A stretch of 64,000 nt of DNA from Cohnella sp. GbtcB17 (GCF_019091135.1 NZ_JAGXJW010000013.1:89436-153435); one strand, 5' to 3'. Counted from the first letter of the stretch, positions 27,573 to 38,500 are shown. Notes: generated by a model not told the origin, from the letters alone. Numbers and translations are program-made.

Positions 27573-30500
27573 ATGATTAAACGAGGTTGGACAAGCTTTC
27601 TCGCAATTGTACTGTGCTTGGCAGTTGCTTTTCCTGCGCATGCCGAACAGATCGAATCAGTGGACACTTCGATTGAAAAAGCGCCTACTCCCCAAGCTCT
27701 ACCGCTGCCGGACCGAATAGATGGTCCAGCGAGCGTCGCATCGTCTAACTACTCCGTCACTTCTTCTACTTATTCCCTTACGACTTCGAGTCAGTCCGTA
27801 CAAGTACAAAGCAGCGACGGCTTGCCTTTGAACGGATGGGGCACCGCATTTGTAAATAATCAGTTTTTCTCGATCCAAAACGGAGTGATTAATATTACTT
27901 CGTCCAATTGGAGTCCGTCGGCTCAACTTAAGGTTGTTGTAATGATGCAAGTTCACGATGCAGAGAAATTAGATATCTATCTAGACTCCGCGATAATCAC
28001 TGGCAGCCAGCTTTCTGGCATGACCGTCTGGAAGATAAGCGATGACGCTGTCCGGTCGCCGCTTGCCGGTTCTCCTGCTGCCAGTTGGATCGACCTGAAC
28101 TATCAGGTTTTTTATGAGGGACATGGTTTTGGGTTTCGTCCGACTAACGAAACAACTGCTATTATAACGAAACCTGGTTCTCTCGACCTGTCCGTTACTG
28201 GCAGATCAGGACAAGTTGGATACTTAGTGAATAAGACCGTACAAGTTTCGGGAGACGTTAATATTGCTCTCACTTCTGAAGATATCGCACAGACGATCAA
28301 ACTTACCGTACCGGCGGACAATGAACAAGTTTCCGTTTATGGCTCGAAGGCAAGCGGTTATTTCGAAAGAGTAAGTTCTCTTCAGGTATCAAAAGGCACC
28401 TATGAGGTAAGCTTGCAAACTGTTAGTACAGAAGGCATCACTTATAGTTGGTCAACAGATTATTTGGACTTACAGTCGGACCGCGTCTTTCAGTTGGCTT
28501 TATCCTCTCTCAGAAGTCAACAGCTTTTTATATCAGACAGCAGAATCTATGCTACCCTGACTATACCAAGTGGTGACTTCAGGCTCAATGGAGTCTTCAA
28601 GCTGAACGGTACGGGCACGAATTTGATTAAATATAGCTTCAAAATTACGAATAGTAAGAATCAAATCGTATACGAAGGCACACCGCCTCATGACCCTGCT
28701 GAAAATCTAATCAGCAGCAATTTTAGTCAGAAACTTAAATCTGGAATCTACAAAGTCGAGTTTTTCGCCACATACCCCGGGCTTGCTCAGCCGCTTACGG
28801 AGTCGAATACGTATCGCGTGGAAAATGTGGACGACTATGCAGACAAGGGACTTTATGTTACTGCTGAAAACGAAAAAGGCATGCCTCTTACCGAAGGCAC
28901 CGCAACGTTGTACAGAACACAGCCTCCTTATGTCGACAAGGCTAATGAAGGAATTAAAGCCAACAAAACCTACAAGGTCGACAGCTGGAGACTTGAAGAC
29001 GGTTCGGTGATCATTCCTTATAGCGATCTCATGAAGGGTCTCGACTACGAGCTTGTTGTCTCTGGAAATACGTCTGCCGGCACAGCCGGTGTGTTGTATA
29101 CGGTCAACGTTACGCGTGACGATCAGCGCTTGCGTCTTACTGCGGCAGGGTTGAAGCATGTCAAATTGCATGCGAGCCAAGCCCAGAGCGGCGATCCCTT
29201 GCTTGTGGGGCTGCTTGATGAGCAAGGCGCGGAATCGAGTTATCCGTGGTCCATTCCTTTTATCGACCAAACTGCAGAGGCATGGATTCAATCGTCGCAT
29301 ACGGTGGACTTTTTTACGAAGCTCATCGACGGAGACAACGGATACTTCCTGAATAAACAGATCAAGCTGCAAAATGCCGAAAACGAGATAGATCTGAACG
29401 GCGATCTTGTAGAAGTTGCACTTCCCTCCGGCTACGTCGGTCAACTGGATATTAATTACAGTTGGTATGAAGACCGATTTGCTGCGCAGCATTATTACGT
29501 AACCAAAGGTCTGGATGCCGTCGCATACTTCGATATTGATAAGGAAGGCTACCGATACTCGCTCGCCAAGTATCTCGGTCCCGTCAACGAGAAGCGGACG
29601 CTGACTTTCGGATCTTCCTTTACGAACCGAACGCCCGAACAACAGGTATACTGGGCGGGCGCCGTGAATCAGAAGGTGTATACCGACTATTGGGATTCTG
29701 AGGATAACCTCCTTACAGGGGTATCTCCGATCGAGACAGCCGATATCGTGGCCGGACTGACGAGCGACAATATCACCTTTAAGTTGAATGACGGGGGCGC
29801 CCTTCGAACGATCGCGCTCGAGCCTGCGTCCGAAGGTTACGGGTATACTGCTATTGGATATAATGATGCATCGATTGCAGGCTTTACGTCAGGCGGTTTG
29901 GTGGAATATAAGTTGTATAATTCAGCCAACCAGCCGGTTGGAGACCCGATATCCGCAGCGAGGGTGGATAGCTTCTGGCTCGATGCGCCGCTTCCAAAAG
30001 GAGCGTACACCCTGCGTCTCATGCGTCAAAACTTCCCCGATAGTATCGTTAAATTAGCGGGTGAAGAGAAGATCTCGGTCGAAGGCGGCAATTATTACGA
30101 AGATGCCCTTGAGGTGCCGGTTCAGTACCCGGACGTTTATGGCTTTGATGATTACTCTCAAGGATATGCCGTACTTCAAGAGGCTGGCGGAGCTGAGATT
30201 CCATCTACATTAGGGATTATGAATAGAAAATTGTCGATTCCGAAAGATGTGGAGCTGCAAGCGAATAAAACCTATGTACTTCACATGATCTTATCGAATT
30301 ACGAATCTTATTTTAGAAACAATGTGATCTATTACCATCAGTTAAAGATTACAGGTGCAGAACTGCTCCAAAAGAAGCAGATCGCTTTTCCGGCCCAACC
30401 CAAGAAGCTTGAACTGCAATTTAATGATTTGCCTACGTATCTGCGCAATGCGAACGCGACCGTAACCTTTTCTACCGCCGATGGGAAAAATACGTTTAAC

Positions 30501-32477
30501 ATTCCTTACCGCAGGTCGGGAGGGTACGGAACGAGCATGTCGCTATCGACGCTTATTACTGCCCAAACCGATTTCAAGGTAAACCTGTATGGCGTTAATG
30601 GCGGCTCTATCGGTTACGACTTAAGAAAATCCGTGCATGTCAATCCGGATGGCAAATGGACTGCCGCAAACGACCCGACATATGAGCTTCAATTGGAGCA
30701 GGGACAACCGTTTTATGGCGTCCAGGCTTTTTCGAAAGGCTCATTTGTATATAGGATGAGTTACGATAATGTCTTTTCGGTCCTTGATAAAGTTTATGTT
30801 CCTGCCGGACGTCAAGACTTTCAAATCTCAACGCCGGTTTTCAGTAAGGACGAAAGGGCTTGGTACTTGGACTGGAGAACGCAGAGTGAAGTGTCGATCG
30901 ACAGCAAAAAAACACTCTCCTTTACGGGGAAGGTAGAAGACTCTAAGTCGTCGATGACGGTGGCTCAGATCTCAAGCGCTGGCAATTCGATCCTTAGTGT
31001 TAGACCGGAGCTGGTCAGCGGGGAATTGGTGCTAAGGAACGCAGCGGTAACATGGGGAAGCTACCTTTATTATGCGCCGGGCATCATAACCATCCGGGAT
31101 AGCAGCAATAAAAAAGTATACGCAGGCGTCGCTTATGGCGCCGATTATGACCTCACCCTGGCTACGAAGCTCGATCCCGGCGACTATACCTTAACTTATC
31201 AAATGCCGACGGGACCGGGGATGTCGACCGTGTTGAACAAGAGCTTCACTGTAACTAGCACAGCTAACGGTGGCGGAGGCGGTGGAGGATCCGGCGGTGG
31301 TGGAGGCAGCGGAGGACCCGGCGGTGGTGGAGGCGGCAGTGGTGGTGCTAATGTTCCTGAAGACACCGAGTCGTCAAAGACCGTAACATTCAAGGCTGAA
31401 GATATTCCGGCAGCCGTCAACGGTGTCGTCACGCTGCAGATCAAGGAAAGCCACACGGTGACGGTGCCCGCAAACATTTTAAGCGGCGAAGGCGCCAAAA
31501 ACGCATTGGAGTTCGTGGGCAGCCACGGTAAAATATCTATCCCGCCGGCTGTGCTTCAACAGTTGGTCGCACTTATAGGAAAAGATGCACTGACAGACGC
31601 GAAAGTCTCACTATCGATCGTACCTATTAGCGCAAGCGAGGCGTTGGCAGGAGTTAAGACACCAGCTGGCGCAAGTGCGAAGGCTGCAGGCTCTGTCTTT
31701 GACTTCAAACTGTCGATCCAGGCTAAGGATGGTCAAGCGAACGTGCTGTCGTCCTTCGCGGAGCCGATTACGCTTACCTTCGAGGCCAATGCGGACGCTG
31801 TAGAAAGCTTATCAAACGTATTCTACATCGCAGAAGACGGCAGCCTGACGTTTGTACCTGGCAAATGGGTCAATGGTTCGCTTGTTGCCAAGGTTACTCA
31901 CTTCAGCAAATACGGCGTACTTGAAATCAAAAAAGACTTCACGGACGTTAGTTCCTCGAGTTGGGCATATGCCGCGATTCGGGAGTTGGCTGCGAAGCTG
32001 ATCGTTGGCGGCACGACCGCCGATACGTTCGAGCCGAATCGGACGGTAACTCGCGCCGAGTTTACTTCGATGCTCGCCCACGCACTCGCCTTGAAGATGG
32101 ACACGACATCTGCCTTCAAGGACGTGCCGGGCACGGCCTGGTACGCATCTGCTGTAGCTGCCGCCTATGAGAGCGGGCTCGTGAAGGGCAACAGCGCGGA
32201 TACGTTCGCGCCGGGCCGCTCGATTACGCGCGAAGAGATGGCTGTTATCATGGCTAACGCGCTCAAGTATGTAGATCCTTCCTCTACCTCGGCGCAGGCG
32301 CCGGCGTTCAAGGATGCGGCCAAGATCAGCAGTTGGGCGAAGGAAGCCGTAAGTCTCGCATCGGCCAATGGCCTGATCAAGGGCGACGGCACTGGCGGAT
32401 TTAACCCAAAAGGAAAGGCCACTAGAGCCGAAGCCGCGCAAATGCTTGTCAATTTGCTGAATCGTACTTCACAATAA
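27573..32477 (+). CDS. Giant secreted SLH-domain surface protein
   Basis: Protein of 1634 residues. Signal peptide ending AHA (about 1-24), a beta-rich region of about 1200 residues with no family I recognise, and a Gly-rich linker near 1230-1260. A module of about 180 residues (about 1265-1445) comes next, with LSSFAEPITLTF and VTHFSKYGVLE. Three SLH repeats close the protein (about 1450-1630: TRAEFTSML, TREEMAVIM, TRAEAAQML). SLH triplets bind pyruvylated secondary wall polymer, so it is displayed on the surface. Codon use is clearly more AT-rich than in the neighbours, which suggests transfer. It may be structural or a glycoprotein. The next gene encodes an O-antigen-ligase-like protein. 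Confidence 0.88.
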   Translation: MIKRGWTSFLAIVLCLAVAFPAHAEQIESVDTSIEKAPTPQALPLPDRIDGPASVASSNYSVTSSTYSLTTSSQSVQVQSSDGLPLNGWGTAFVNNQFFSIQNGVINITSSNWSPSAQLKVVVMMQVHDAEKLDIYLDSAIITGSQLSGMTVWKISDDAVRSPLAGSPAASWIDLNYQVFYEGHGFGFRPTNETTAIITKPGSLDLSVTGRSGQVGYLVNKTVQVSGDVNIALTSEDIAQTIKLTVPADNEQVSVYGSKASGYFERVSSLQVSKGTYEVSLQTVSTEGITYSWSTDYLDLQSDRVFQLALSSLRSQQLFISDSRIYATLTIPSGDFRLNGVFKLNGTGTNLIKYSFKITNSKNQIVYEGTPPHDPAENLISSNFSQKLKSGIYKVEFFATYPGLAQPLTESNTYRVENVDDYADKGLYVTAENEKGMPLTEGTATLYRTQPPYVDKANEGIKANKTYKVDSWRLEDGSVIIPYSDLMKGLDYELVVSGNTSAGTAGVLYTVNVTRDDQRLRLTAAGLKHVKLHASQAQSGDPLLVGLLDEQGAESSYPWSIPFIDQTAEAWIQSSHTVDFFTKLIDGDNGYFLNKQIKLQNAENEIDLNGDLVEVALPSGYVGQLDINYSWYEDRFAAQHYYVTKGLDAVAYFDIDKEGYRYSLAKYLGPVNEKRTLTFGSSFTNRTPEQQVYWAGAVNQKVYTDYWDSEDNLLTGVSPIETADIVAGLTSDNITFKLNDGGALRTIALEPASEGYGYTAIGYNDASIAGFTSGGLVEYKLYNSANQPVGDPISAARVDSFWLDAPLPKGAYTLRLMRQNFPDSIVKLAGEEKISVEGGNYYEDALEVPVQYPDVYGFDDYSQGYAVLQEAGGAEIPSTLGIMNRKLSIPKDVELQANKTYVLHMILSNYESYFRNNVIYYHQLKITGAELLQKKQIAFPAQPKKLELQFNDLPTYLRNANATVTFSTADGKNTFNIPYRRSGGYGTSMSLSTLITAQTDFKVNLYGVNGGSIGYDLRKSVHVNPDGKWTAANDPTYELQLEQGQPFYGVQAFSKGSFVYRMSYDNVFSVLDKVYVPAGRQDFQISTPVFSKDERAWYLDWRTQSEVSIDSKKTLSFTGKVEDSKSSMTVAQISSAGNSILSVRPELVSGELVLRNAAVTWGSYLYYAPGIITIRDSSNKKVYAGVAYGADYDLTLATKLDPGDYTLTYQMPTGPGMSTVLNKSFTVTSTANGGGGGGGSGGGGGSGGPGGGGGGSGGANVPEDTESSKTVTFKAEDIPAAVNGVVTLQIKESHTVTVPANILSGEGAKNALEFVGSHGKISIPPAVLQQLVALIGKDALTDAKVSLSIVPISASEALAGVKTPAGASAKAAGSVFDFKLSIQAKDGQANVLSSFAEPITLTFEANADAVESLSNVFYIAEDGSLTFVPGKWVNGSLVAKVTHFSKYGVLEIKKDFTDVSSSSWAYAAIRELAAKLIVGGTTADTFEPNRTVTRAEFTSMLAHALALKMDTTSAFKDVPGTAWYASAVAAAYESGLVKGNSADTFAPGRSITREEMAVIMANALKYVDPSSTSAQAPAFKDAAKISSWAKEAVSLASANGLIKGDGTGGFNPKGKATRAEAAQMLVNLLNRTSQ

Positions 32478-32487
32478 GGAAGCGAGG

Positions 32488-32514
32488 GGGACCCGAGCGA
32501 TCGGGTCCCTTCCG
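32488..32514 (+). terminator. Hairpin between SLH gene and ligase gene
   Basis: Perfect 9-bp stem GGGACCCGA/TCGGGTCCC with a GCGA loop, followed by TTCCGTTATTC. The T run is broken, so it may only lower read-through into the following gene. Confidence 0.6.
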
Positions 32515-32545
32515 TTATTCTCGATCAGAAACGGATGAAACTGCG

Positions 32546-34315
32546 ATGTCTAAGCCGACAAACGCCCTAGCTATCGATTCGGGCACGATTATATTGTTTT
32601 TATTTTTATGTACGGGCTCTTTTGCCCATGGATTTATGTTCGAATCCGAGCTCACCGGAGCGGCGTTCGTCGTTCTGCTTGGTTTCCTCGTGTTCCTGCT
32701 GCGGAGGAAGTTGAGGGGCGATATCGTCCTGTATCTGCTGCTGGCGCTGACAGTGCTATATGCGGTGAGCGTCGGATATAGCGCAGATCGGTACGAGTCG
32801 CTGTTGAGTTTGTTAAAATTCTCGCTGCTTGCGCCTCTCTACATATTCGCTCGCTCTGCCTCGAGGACCGCTATATCGCGTATTTGGGAAGCTTGGACAT
32901 GGCTTCTAGCTCTATCCGTGCCGATCTCGATCGCGGCCGATAGATTTGTGGACGGAAGACTCGCGGGCTTTATCGATTATGCGAACGGCTATGCCATCCT
33001 CCTGCTAGTCGGCCTTTTGATCGCATACGGTTTAGCGGCCTCGGGGCTCCCCGCTAGCAGAAGAAGTCTGCTGCAAATTCCGATCTTTCTTAGCGCGGCA
33101 GGGGCATATCTAACGGAATCCCGTACCGTATTGGTCCTGCTTCTTGCCTCCTTTGTCATCCTGTACGTCCTTGCGGGCCGCTTACATCGATTGCTGTGGG
33201 TACGCTCCTGCTCAAGCGTAGCGCTCGGACTCATTGCCGGAGCAGTGTACGGCTGGTTGCCATGGCTTGTATTCGCTGTCGTCGCGATTTTTACGATTTT
33301 ATACTGGTTACTGGATTTGGCAGCATCTAAGAAGGCTGTACGGATATCTGTGCTCACGGTATCGCCTTTCCTGGCTATCGGGGCCATTTGGTTCGGTTCC
33401 GGCACGGCCGATCGGTGGAGCACGATCGCTTCCCGCACGGGAGAAGGGGCTACCCGGCTCGTTTATTACCGGGATGCCTGGACGATGATCATGGACTCGC
33501 CGCTCTGGGGATTTGGCGCGGGCGCTTGGACTTACATGCAATACCATTACCAGTCGGCAGCTTACTTCTCCGCGTTCATTCATAGCCAACCATTGCAGGT
33601 GATGACAGAAACCGGAGGATTAGGTCTGGTGCTCTTCATAGCGGCATGTGCTTCTCTAATCGGACGCTGCCTGAACTCAGCCAGGCGCAAAGAGCGGGCC
33701 GATGCCCAGTTTGACTTGATTCGAGTAATAGCCTGTTGTATGCTGCTGGCGCATAGCTTAGTGGATTTCACATTGTCTTTTCCCTACTTGTTAGGATTGC
33801 TGTTCATTATCGGCACAGTACCGGCTCAAGCTTCGGCTATGGAGACAAACGAGACAAAAACATTTTCAGCCGCGTCCATCTCCACCAAGTCCATTGCAGC
33901 ACTTGCGGCGGCGTGCATGCTGACGGTCGCGACGATGCTTTTCATTTCGGACCGACTACAGCAGTCGGCCGTGCGAGCTGTCGCGGAGCAAAGAAAGGCG
34001 GATGCAGTTAACTTGCTCGATAGAAGCGCTAGGATGGCTATTTTTGCGGACCGCATTCACGATCGGAAAGCCAGACTTTACCTGAGCGAATTTGAGAGCG
34101 GAGGCGATGGCCGATATCTCGAAGTCGCCCGAGCAGAGAACGAAAGGGCACTCGCACTCCACCCCGAGCAAATTTGGTATGAAAAATTAAAGAGCGACAT
34201 CCTCTGGGAGCAGGGAGATCGACAACAATCAAACGAGATCCTTGGGGAACTGGTAGTCAACAATCGGTTTATGGCTCGCTGGCGCGAGGAGTTAAAGGCC
34301 AGAGAAGCTGATTAA
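32546..34315 (+). CDS. O-antigen ligase/polymerase-like membrane protein with TPR-like tail
   Basis: Protein of 589 residues with about 12 hydrophobic helices in the first 440 and an Ala-rich, helical, TPR-like tail (about 470-585). The Wzy/WaaL-type region has TESRTVLVLLL near 190 and a long loop with GFGAGAWTYM and FIHSQPLQ near 320-355, as in O-antigen ligase superfamily enzymes. In Gram-positive S-layer systems a protein of this class (WsfB) transfers glycans to S-layer proteins; others polymerise wall or capsule glycans. It starts 68 bases after the giant SLH gene and shares its AT-richer codon use, so the two probably arrived and act together. The ribosome binding site is weak. Confidence 0.82.
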   Translation: MSKPTNALAIDSGTIILFLFLCTGSFAHGFMFESELTGAAFVVLLGFLVFLLRRKLRGDIVLYLLLALTVLYAVSVGYSADRYESLLSLLKFSLLAPLYIFARSASRTAISRIWEAWTWLLALSVPISIAADRFVDGRLAGFIDYANGYAILLLVGLLIAYGLAASGLPASRRSLLQIPIFLSAAGAYLTESRTVLVLLLASFVILYVLAGRLHRLLWVRSCSSVALGLIAGAVYGWLPWLVFAVVAIFTILYWLLDLAASKKAVRISVLTVSPFLAIGAIWFGSGTADRWSTIASRTGEGATRLVYYRDAWTMIMDSPLWGFGAGAWTYMQYHYQSAAYFSAFIHSQPLQVMTETGGLGLVLFIAACASLIGRCLNSARRKERADAQFDLIRVIACCMLLAHSLVDFTLSFPYLLGLLFIIGTVPAQASAMETNETKTFSAASISTKSIAALAAACMLTVATMLFISDRLQQSAVRAVAEQRKADAVNLLDRSARMAIFADRIHDRKARLYLSEFESGGDGRYLEVARAENERALALHPEQIWYEKLKSDILWEQGDRQQSNEILGELVVNNRFMARWREELKAREAD

Positions 34316-34356
34316 CGGGTCGCATCAGCGGGTAGGCTACACTTTCAAAATTGCAT

Positions 34357-34387
34357 CGCCGTCCCCCTTTGCGGGCGACGGCCTTTT
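34357..34387 (+). terminator. Terminator after ligase gene
   Basis: Stem GCCGTC/GACGGC (34358 and 34377) with CTTTT downstream. Beyond it, to 34591, I see only the promoter and ribosome binding region of the next gene. Confidence 0.7.
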
Positions 34388-34591
34388 CGTATCCTGACTC
34401 CTTTCTCTTTAGGCTCGCGAACATACATCGCGCGACAAGCGGAATACAATAAGGAATATCTCCCGTCTCGATTGATTCGGCCTGCGGGAAGCGCGGGGGA
34501 AGCGGGACCATGCGGGAAGCATAGGATTATTTTTTAGTGAAAGCGCACCCAAGCCAAAGGAGTAAAAACGATTGGAAGGAGGCGGCCCACG

Positions 34592-35083
34592 ATGAGTACG
34601 CGATTGTTGTCCGAGTCGATCGTCCGGCAGCGGTTTCCTCATTTAAGATACGTGAGGATCCATACGAGCGGCAAGCAGACGGCGACGATCTACGCCTGGG
34701 ACGACCAGCTCGAGCTGCGCGAGGAAGACCGGGCGAATCTGCTGAAGTTCGCCTCCGCCTACCTGACGCCGTTCGTCTGCTTCAAAGTCAAGCCGTACGG
34801 GCTGACGAGAGAGGAGCATGTGCCTGCCGCGCCGGAGGTGCCGGACGAAGTGAGGGAAGCCGCGATGAACCGCGGTTCGGACCTGCACGACATCATCGAT
34901 GTCGTGGACCGCATGCTGGCCGGCGGACGCATCACGTTCGAGCGCTACGATCGGGCGAACGCCGTCGTTTATCTGACGATCCGCTCGACAATGCCGATCT
35001 CGCCGATCGAGCGGGAACTGATCGGTTTGTATCTTTACGAGCTGCTGCCGCTCGGGACGCAGTCGAGTATTCAGTATATGTAG
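34592..35083 (+). CDS. Conserved-looking protein of unknown function
   Basis: A soluble protein of 163 residues, mixed alpha/beta by eye, with no signal peptide or membrane helix. An N-terminal part of about 75 residues (ATIYAWDDQLEL, FVCFKVKPYG) is joined by a Pro/Glu-rich linker to a C-terminal part with DLHDIIDVVDRML and SPIERELIGLYLYELLP. I do not recognise the family. GGAAGGAGG before the ATG and normal GC-rich codon use show it is a real gene. It stands alone between two terminators. Confidence 0.7.
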   Translation: MSTRLLSESIVRQRFPHLRYVRIHTSGKQTATIYAWDDQLELREEDRANLLKFASAYLTPFVCFKVKPYGLTREEHVPAAPEVPDEVREAAMNRGSDLHDIIDVVDRMLAGGRITFERYDRANAVVYLTIRSTMPISPIERELIGLYLYELLPLGTQSSIQYM

Positions 35084-35119
35084 GAGTGTCATGGGCTCGT
35101 GTTTCGAGCTGCGTGGCGC

Positions 35120-35169
35120 GGGCTATCTCCAAGGTCTCTCTATGGCCTGGGAGATGGCCCTTTTCGTTT
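35120..35169 (+). terminator. Terminator, strong
   Basis: Perfect 11-bp stem GGGCTATCTCC/GGAGATGGCCC (35120 and 35150, one G-U allowed) followed directly by TTTTCGTTT. It separates the unknown gene from the repeat block. Confidence 0.85.
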
Positions 35170-35183
35170 CAACCATCCGCCAA

Positions 35184-35375
35184 CGTGCCAACTATCGATC
35201 TACGTGCATACATCGAGCACCGCCCCCTCGCGAACGTGCCAACTATCGACCTCCGTGCACACATCAAGCGCCGCCCCCTCGCGAACGCGCCAACTATCAA
35301 TCTACGTGCACACATCGAGCACCGAACCCCTCACGAACGCGCCAACTATCGACCTACGTGCACACACGTGCATCC
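35184..35375. repeat. 51-bp tandem repeat, family A, about 3.7 copies
   Basis: Copies begin at 35184, 35235, 35286 and 35338 (periods 51, 51 and 52), each starting CGYGCCAACTATC and containing ACGTGCACACATCGAG. Copies differ by a few substitutions. The 51-base period keeps plus frames partly open, but no ribosome binding site or start supports a protein. It lies between a terminator and the promoter of the YfkN-like gene. Confidence 0.9.
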
Positions 35376-35442
35376 TTTGGATAACGCTCCCTTCTACTGC
35401 AGCGTTACATGACCTCCTTCTCTAGTACCGTGTTATTGATCT

Positions 35443-35496
35443 TTTACATATCTTTTACAAATTAAGCTATCATTTAGCGATATCATTTAATATACT
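35443..35496 (+). promoter_or_regulatory. Candidate PhoP box and -10 element
   Basis: TTTACA occurs at 35443 and again at 35454, exactly 11 bases apart, matching the TT(A/C/T)A(C/T)A repeats bound by PhoP in Bacillus. A -10 TATACT lies at 35491 without a -35. TATCATTTA is also repeated at 35468 and 35481. The layout suits an activator-dependent, phosphate-starvation promoter for the phosphoesterase gene. Confidence 0.55.
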
Positions 35497-35528
35497 TGCA
35501 GGGAATGCGAACCGAAGGGAGAGCGAGC

Positions 35529-38500
35529 ATGTTGAACAGGATGGCTGGCTGGAGCAAAAGATCGTCGACGGTGACGGCCGCGGCGGTATTGGTCTCTCAG
35601 GTGCTCGGAGGATTCGGCCTGTCGGGAGCGGACAAGGCTGCTGCAGCGCCGTCGGACGCGCCGCTTCACGTGCGCATCATGGAGACGACGGACCTGCATA
35701 CCAACGTTCGAGGCTTCGATTATTTTAAAAATGCAGAGACGGTAGCGGTGGGACTGGACCGGACCGCGACACTGATCAGGCAGGCGCGCGCCGAGCAGCC
35801 GAATGCGCTGTTGTTCGACAACGGCGACTTGATCCAGGGCACGCCGCTCGGCACCTATATGGCTAAAGTGGACAAGCTGTCGAGCCCGGGCAGCATCCAT
35901 CCGATGTACAAGGCGATGAATCTGCTCGGGTACGACGCAGCGACTTTCGGCAATCATGAATTCAATTATGGTTTGGACTTTCTGGACAAGGCCATCACCG
36001 GCGCCAAGGACGGCTCCGGCGATCCGCTGCCGTACGTAAACGCCAATATTTACAAGGATGATGATCAGGACGGCATTGCCGACGACAACGAGACCACCAA
36101 CAAATACAAGCCTTTCGAGATTCTGACCCGCACGTTCAAGGACGACGAAGGCGTCGACCAGACCGTCAAGATCGGGGTCATCGGCCTCGTGGCGCCGCAG
36201 ATTATGGATTGGGACAAAGCCAATCTGTTCGGCAAAGTCGTGACGCGGGACATCGCCGAGACCGCCAGACACTTCGTGCCGCTCATGAAGGCGGCAGGCG
36301 CGGATATCGTCGTAGCGCTCGCGCACACGGGCTTCGACGCGAACGCAACCGAAGGCGATTTTTCGGAAAACGACGTCAATGCGCTGAGCAAGGTGCCGGG
36401 CATCGACGCGATTACGTTTTCCCATACGCATAAAATCTTCCCGACGGCGAGCAACGCTTCGCTGGACGCCCTGTTCAAGGACCCGGCCACGAACCTCCCG
36501 TACAATTCGCCGAGCAGCGTCGTGAACAACGTATACGGCCCCGGCGGCGGTACGATCAACGGCGTGTTCGCCGTGCAAGCGGGCTTCGGCGGCGCGAATC
36601 TCGGCCTCATCGACCTGAAGCTCGTTAAGGACGCGGGCGGCAAATGGACGGTGGACAAGCAGGGCTCCCGGTCTTCCACGCGTTCGATCTACCACACGGT
36701 AGACAAAGTTAATTACGCCGATGTGGACCCTGATGCGAAGGTCGCAGCGGCGGTAGATGCCGAGCATAAAGCGACCATCGCCTATACCGGCCAGGAGCTC
36801 GGGCAGACGGACGCGCCGATCAACAGCTACTTCGCGATGGTGCAGGACGATCCGTCGATCCAGATCGTGACGGACGCGCAAAAGTGGTATGCGAAGAAGT
36901 CGGTGGCGGGCACGGTGTACGAGAACCTGCCGATCCTGAGCGCAGGCGCGCCGTTCAAGGCGGGACGCAACGGGCCGTCGGAGTACACGGACATCGATAC
37001 GGGTCCGCTGACGATCCGCAGCGCGAGCGATCTGTATTTGTACGACAATACGCTGAAGGCGGTCGTCATCAAGGGCGCGACGGTCAAGGAATGGCTGGAG
37101 ATGTCTGCGGGCGCCTTCAATCGGATCTATTCGACGAAGTCGCTGCCTCAGCCGCTGCTGAATCCGTCCTTCGCGGTCTATAACTTTGACGTCATCGACG
37201 GCGTCACTTATCAGATCGACGTGACGAAGCCGGCCAAGTACAAGCCGGACGGCACCATCAACGATGCATCTTCCAGTCGGATCGTGAACCTCGAATATAA
37301 CGGCGAGCCGATCGATCCGGAGCAGGAATTTATCGTCGTCACGAACAATTACCGCGCGAGCGGCGGCGGCAACTTCCCGGGGCTCAAGGGCTCGCCGCTG
37401 GCCGTCGATTCCCAGGACGAGAACCGTCAGGTGCTGATGGATTATATCTCGGAAAAGGGCACGGTCAGTCCGAGCGCGGACGGCAACTGGTCGATCGCGC
37501 CGATCAAGAGCAAGGTGAACGTCACTTTTACGAGCTCGCCTGCGGCCGTGAAGTACGCGGCGGAGACGAACGGCAAGATTACGGACAGCGGCAAGACGAA
37601 CGACAAAGACTTTGAGATCTACAATCTGCAGTTGAGCGAGAAGGCGCCGACGCCCACCAAGCCGGTCGAAGTGCATCTGATCGGCATCAACGACCTGCAC
37701 GGCCAGCTTGACACGACCTCTGTCGTGAGCAACAAGCCGGTGGGCACGGCGGCGACGCTGGCGACGTATATCAAGCAAGCGCGCGCCAAGTACGAGCATA
37801 GCCTGCTCGTTCACAACGGCGATTCCGTCGGCGCGACCGCGCCGGTCTCTTCGCTGGAGCGCGACGAGCCGACGCTGGAGTGGATGAACCTGATGCAGTT
37901 CGATATCGGCACGCTGGGCAACCACGAGTTCGACCAAGGCGTGGCGGCATTAAAAGCGCAACTGGACGGGGGCACCGATCCCGTAGGCGGCAAGATCGTG
38001 CACAAAGGCGTAAACTTCGACTATATCAACGCCAACGTCGTGGACGAAAAGACGGGCGAACCGATCATTGCCCCTTATGTGGTGAAGGAGATCGGCGGGG
38101 TCAAGATCGGCTTCATCGGCGTCGTCACGATGGCGACCGTCACCAAGGTGTCGCCCGAGGGGCTGAGGGGCGTCAAGCTGGTCGATCAGGCGCCCGTTGT
38201 CAATAAAGCGGTAGACGAGCTGAAAAAACAAGGCATTAAGAGCATCGTCATTCTGGCGCACGATCCCGCGACCACGAATGCGACGACGGGTGTGACGACG
38301 GGCGAGGCCGCAGATCTGGCGAACAGTGTCGACGACGAAGTCGACGTTATTATGGCTGGCGACAACCACGCGCTGGCTAACGGTCTCGTAGACGGCAAGC
38401 TGATCGTTCAAGCCTACTCTTACGGCACGGCTTTCGAGGACGTCAAGCTCGTCATCGATCCGGCGACGGGCGATATCACGAGCAAGTCGGCGACGGTCAC

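Noticed and set aside
34389..34591. Small gene in the gap before the unknown 163-residue protein
   Set aside because: Open frames there are short, lack ribosome binding sites and overlap the terminator and leader region.
35184..35375. Possible CRISPR array
   Set aside because: The whole 51-bp unit repeats without unique spacers between conserved repeats, and no cas genes are present.
35487..37937. Long minus-strand open frame (816 codons) across the phosphoesterase gene
   Set aside because: It is a mirror of the GC-rich coding strand; composition is Arg-rich and no motif, ribosome binding site or signal was seen. The plus-strand protein has clear domains.
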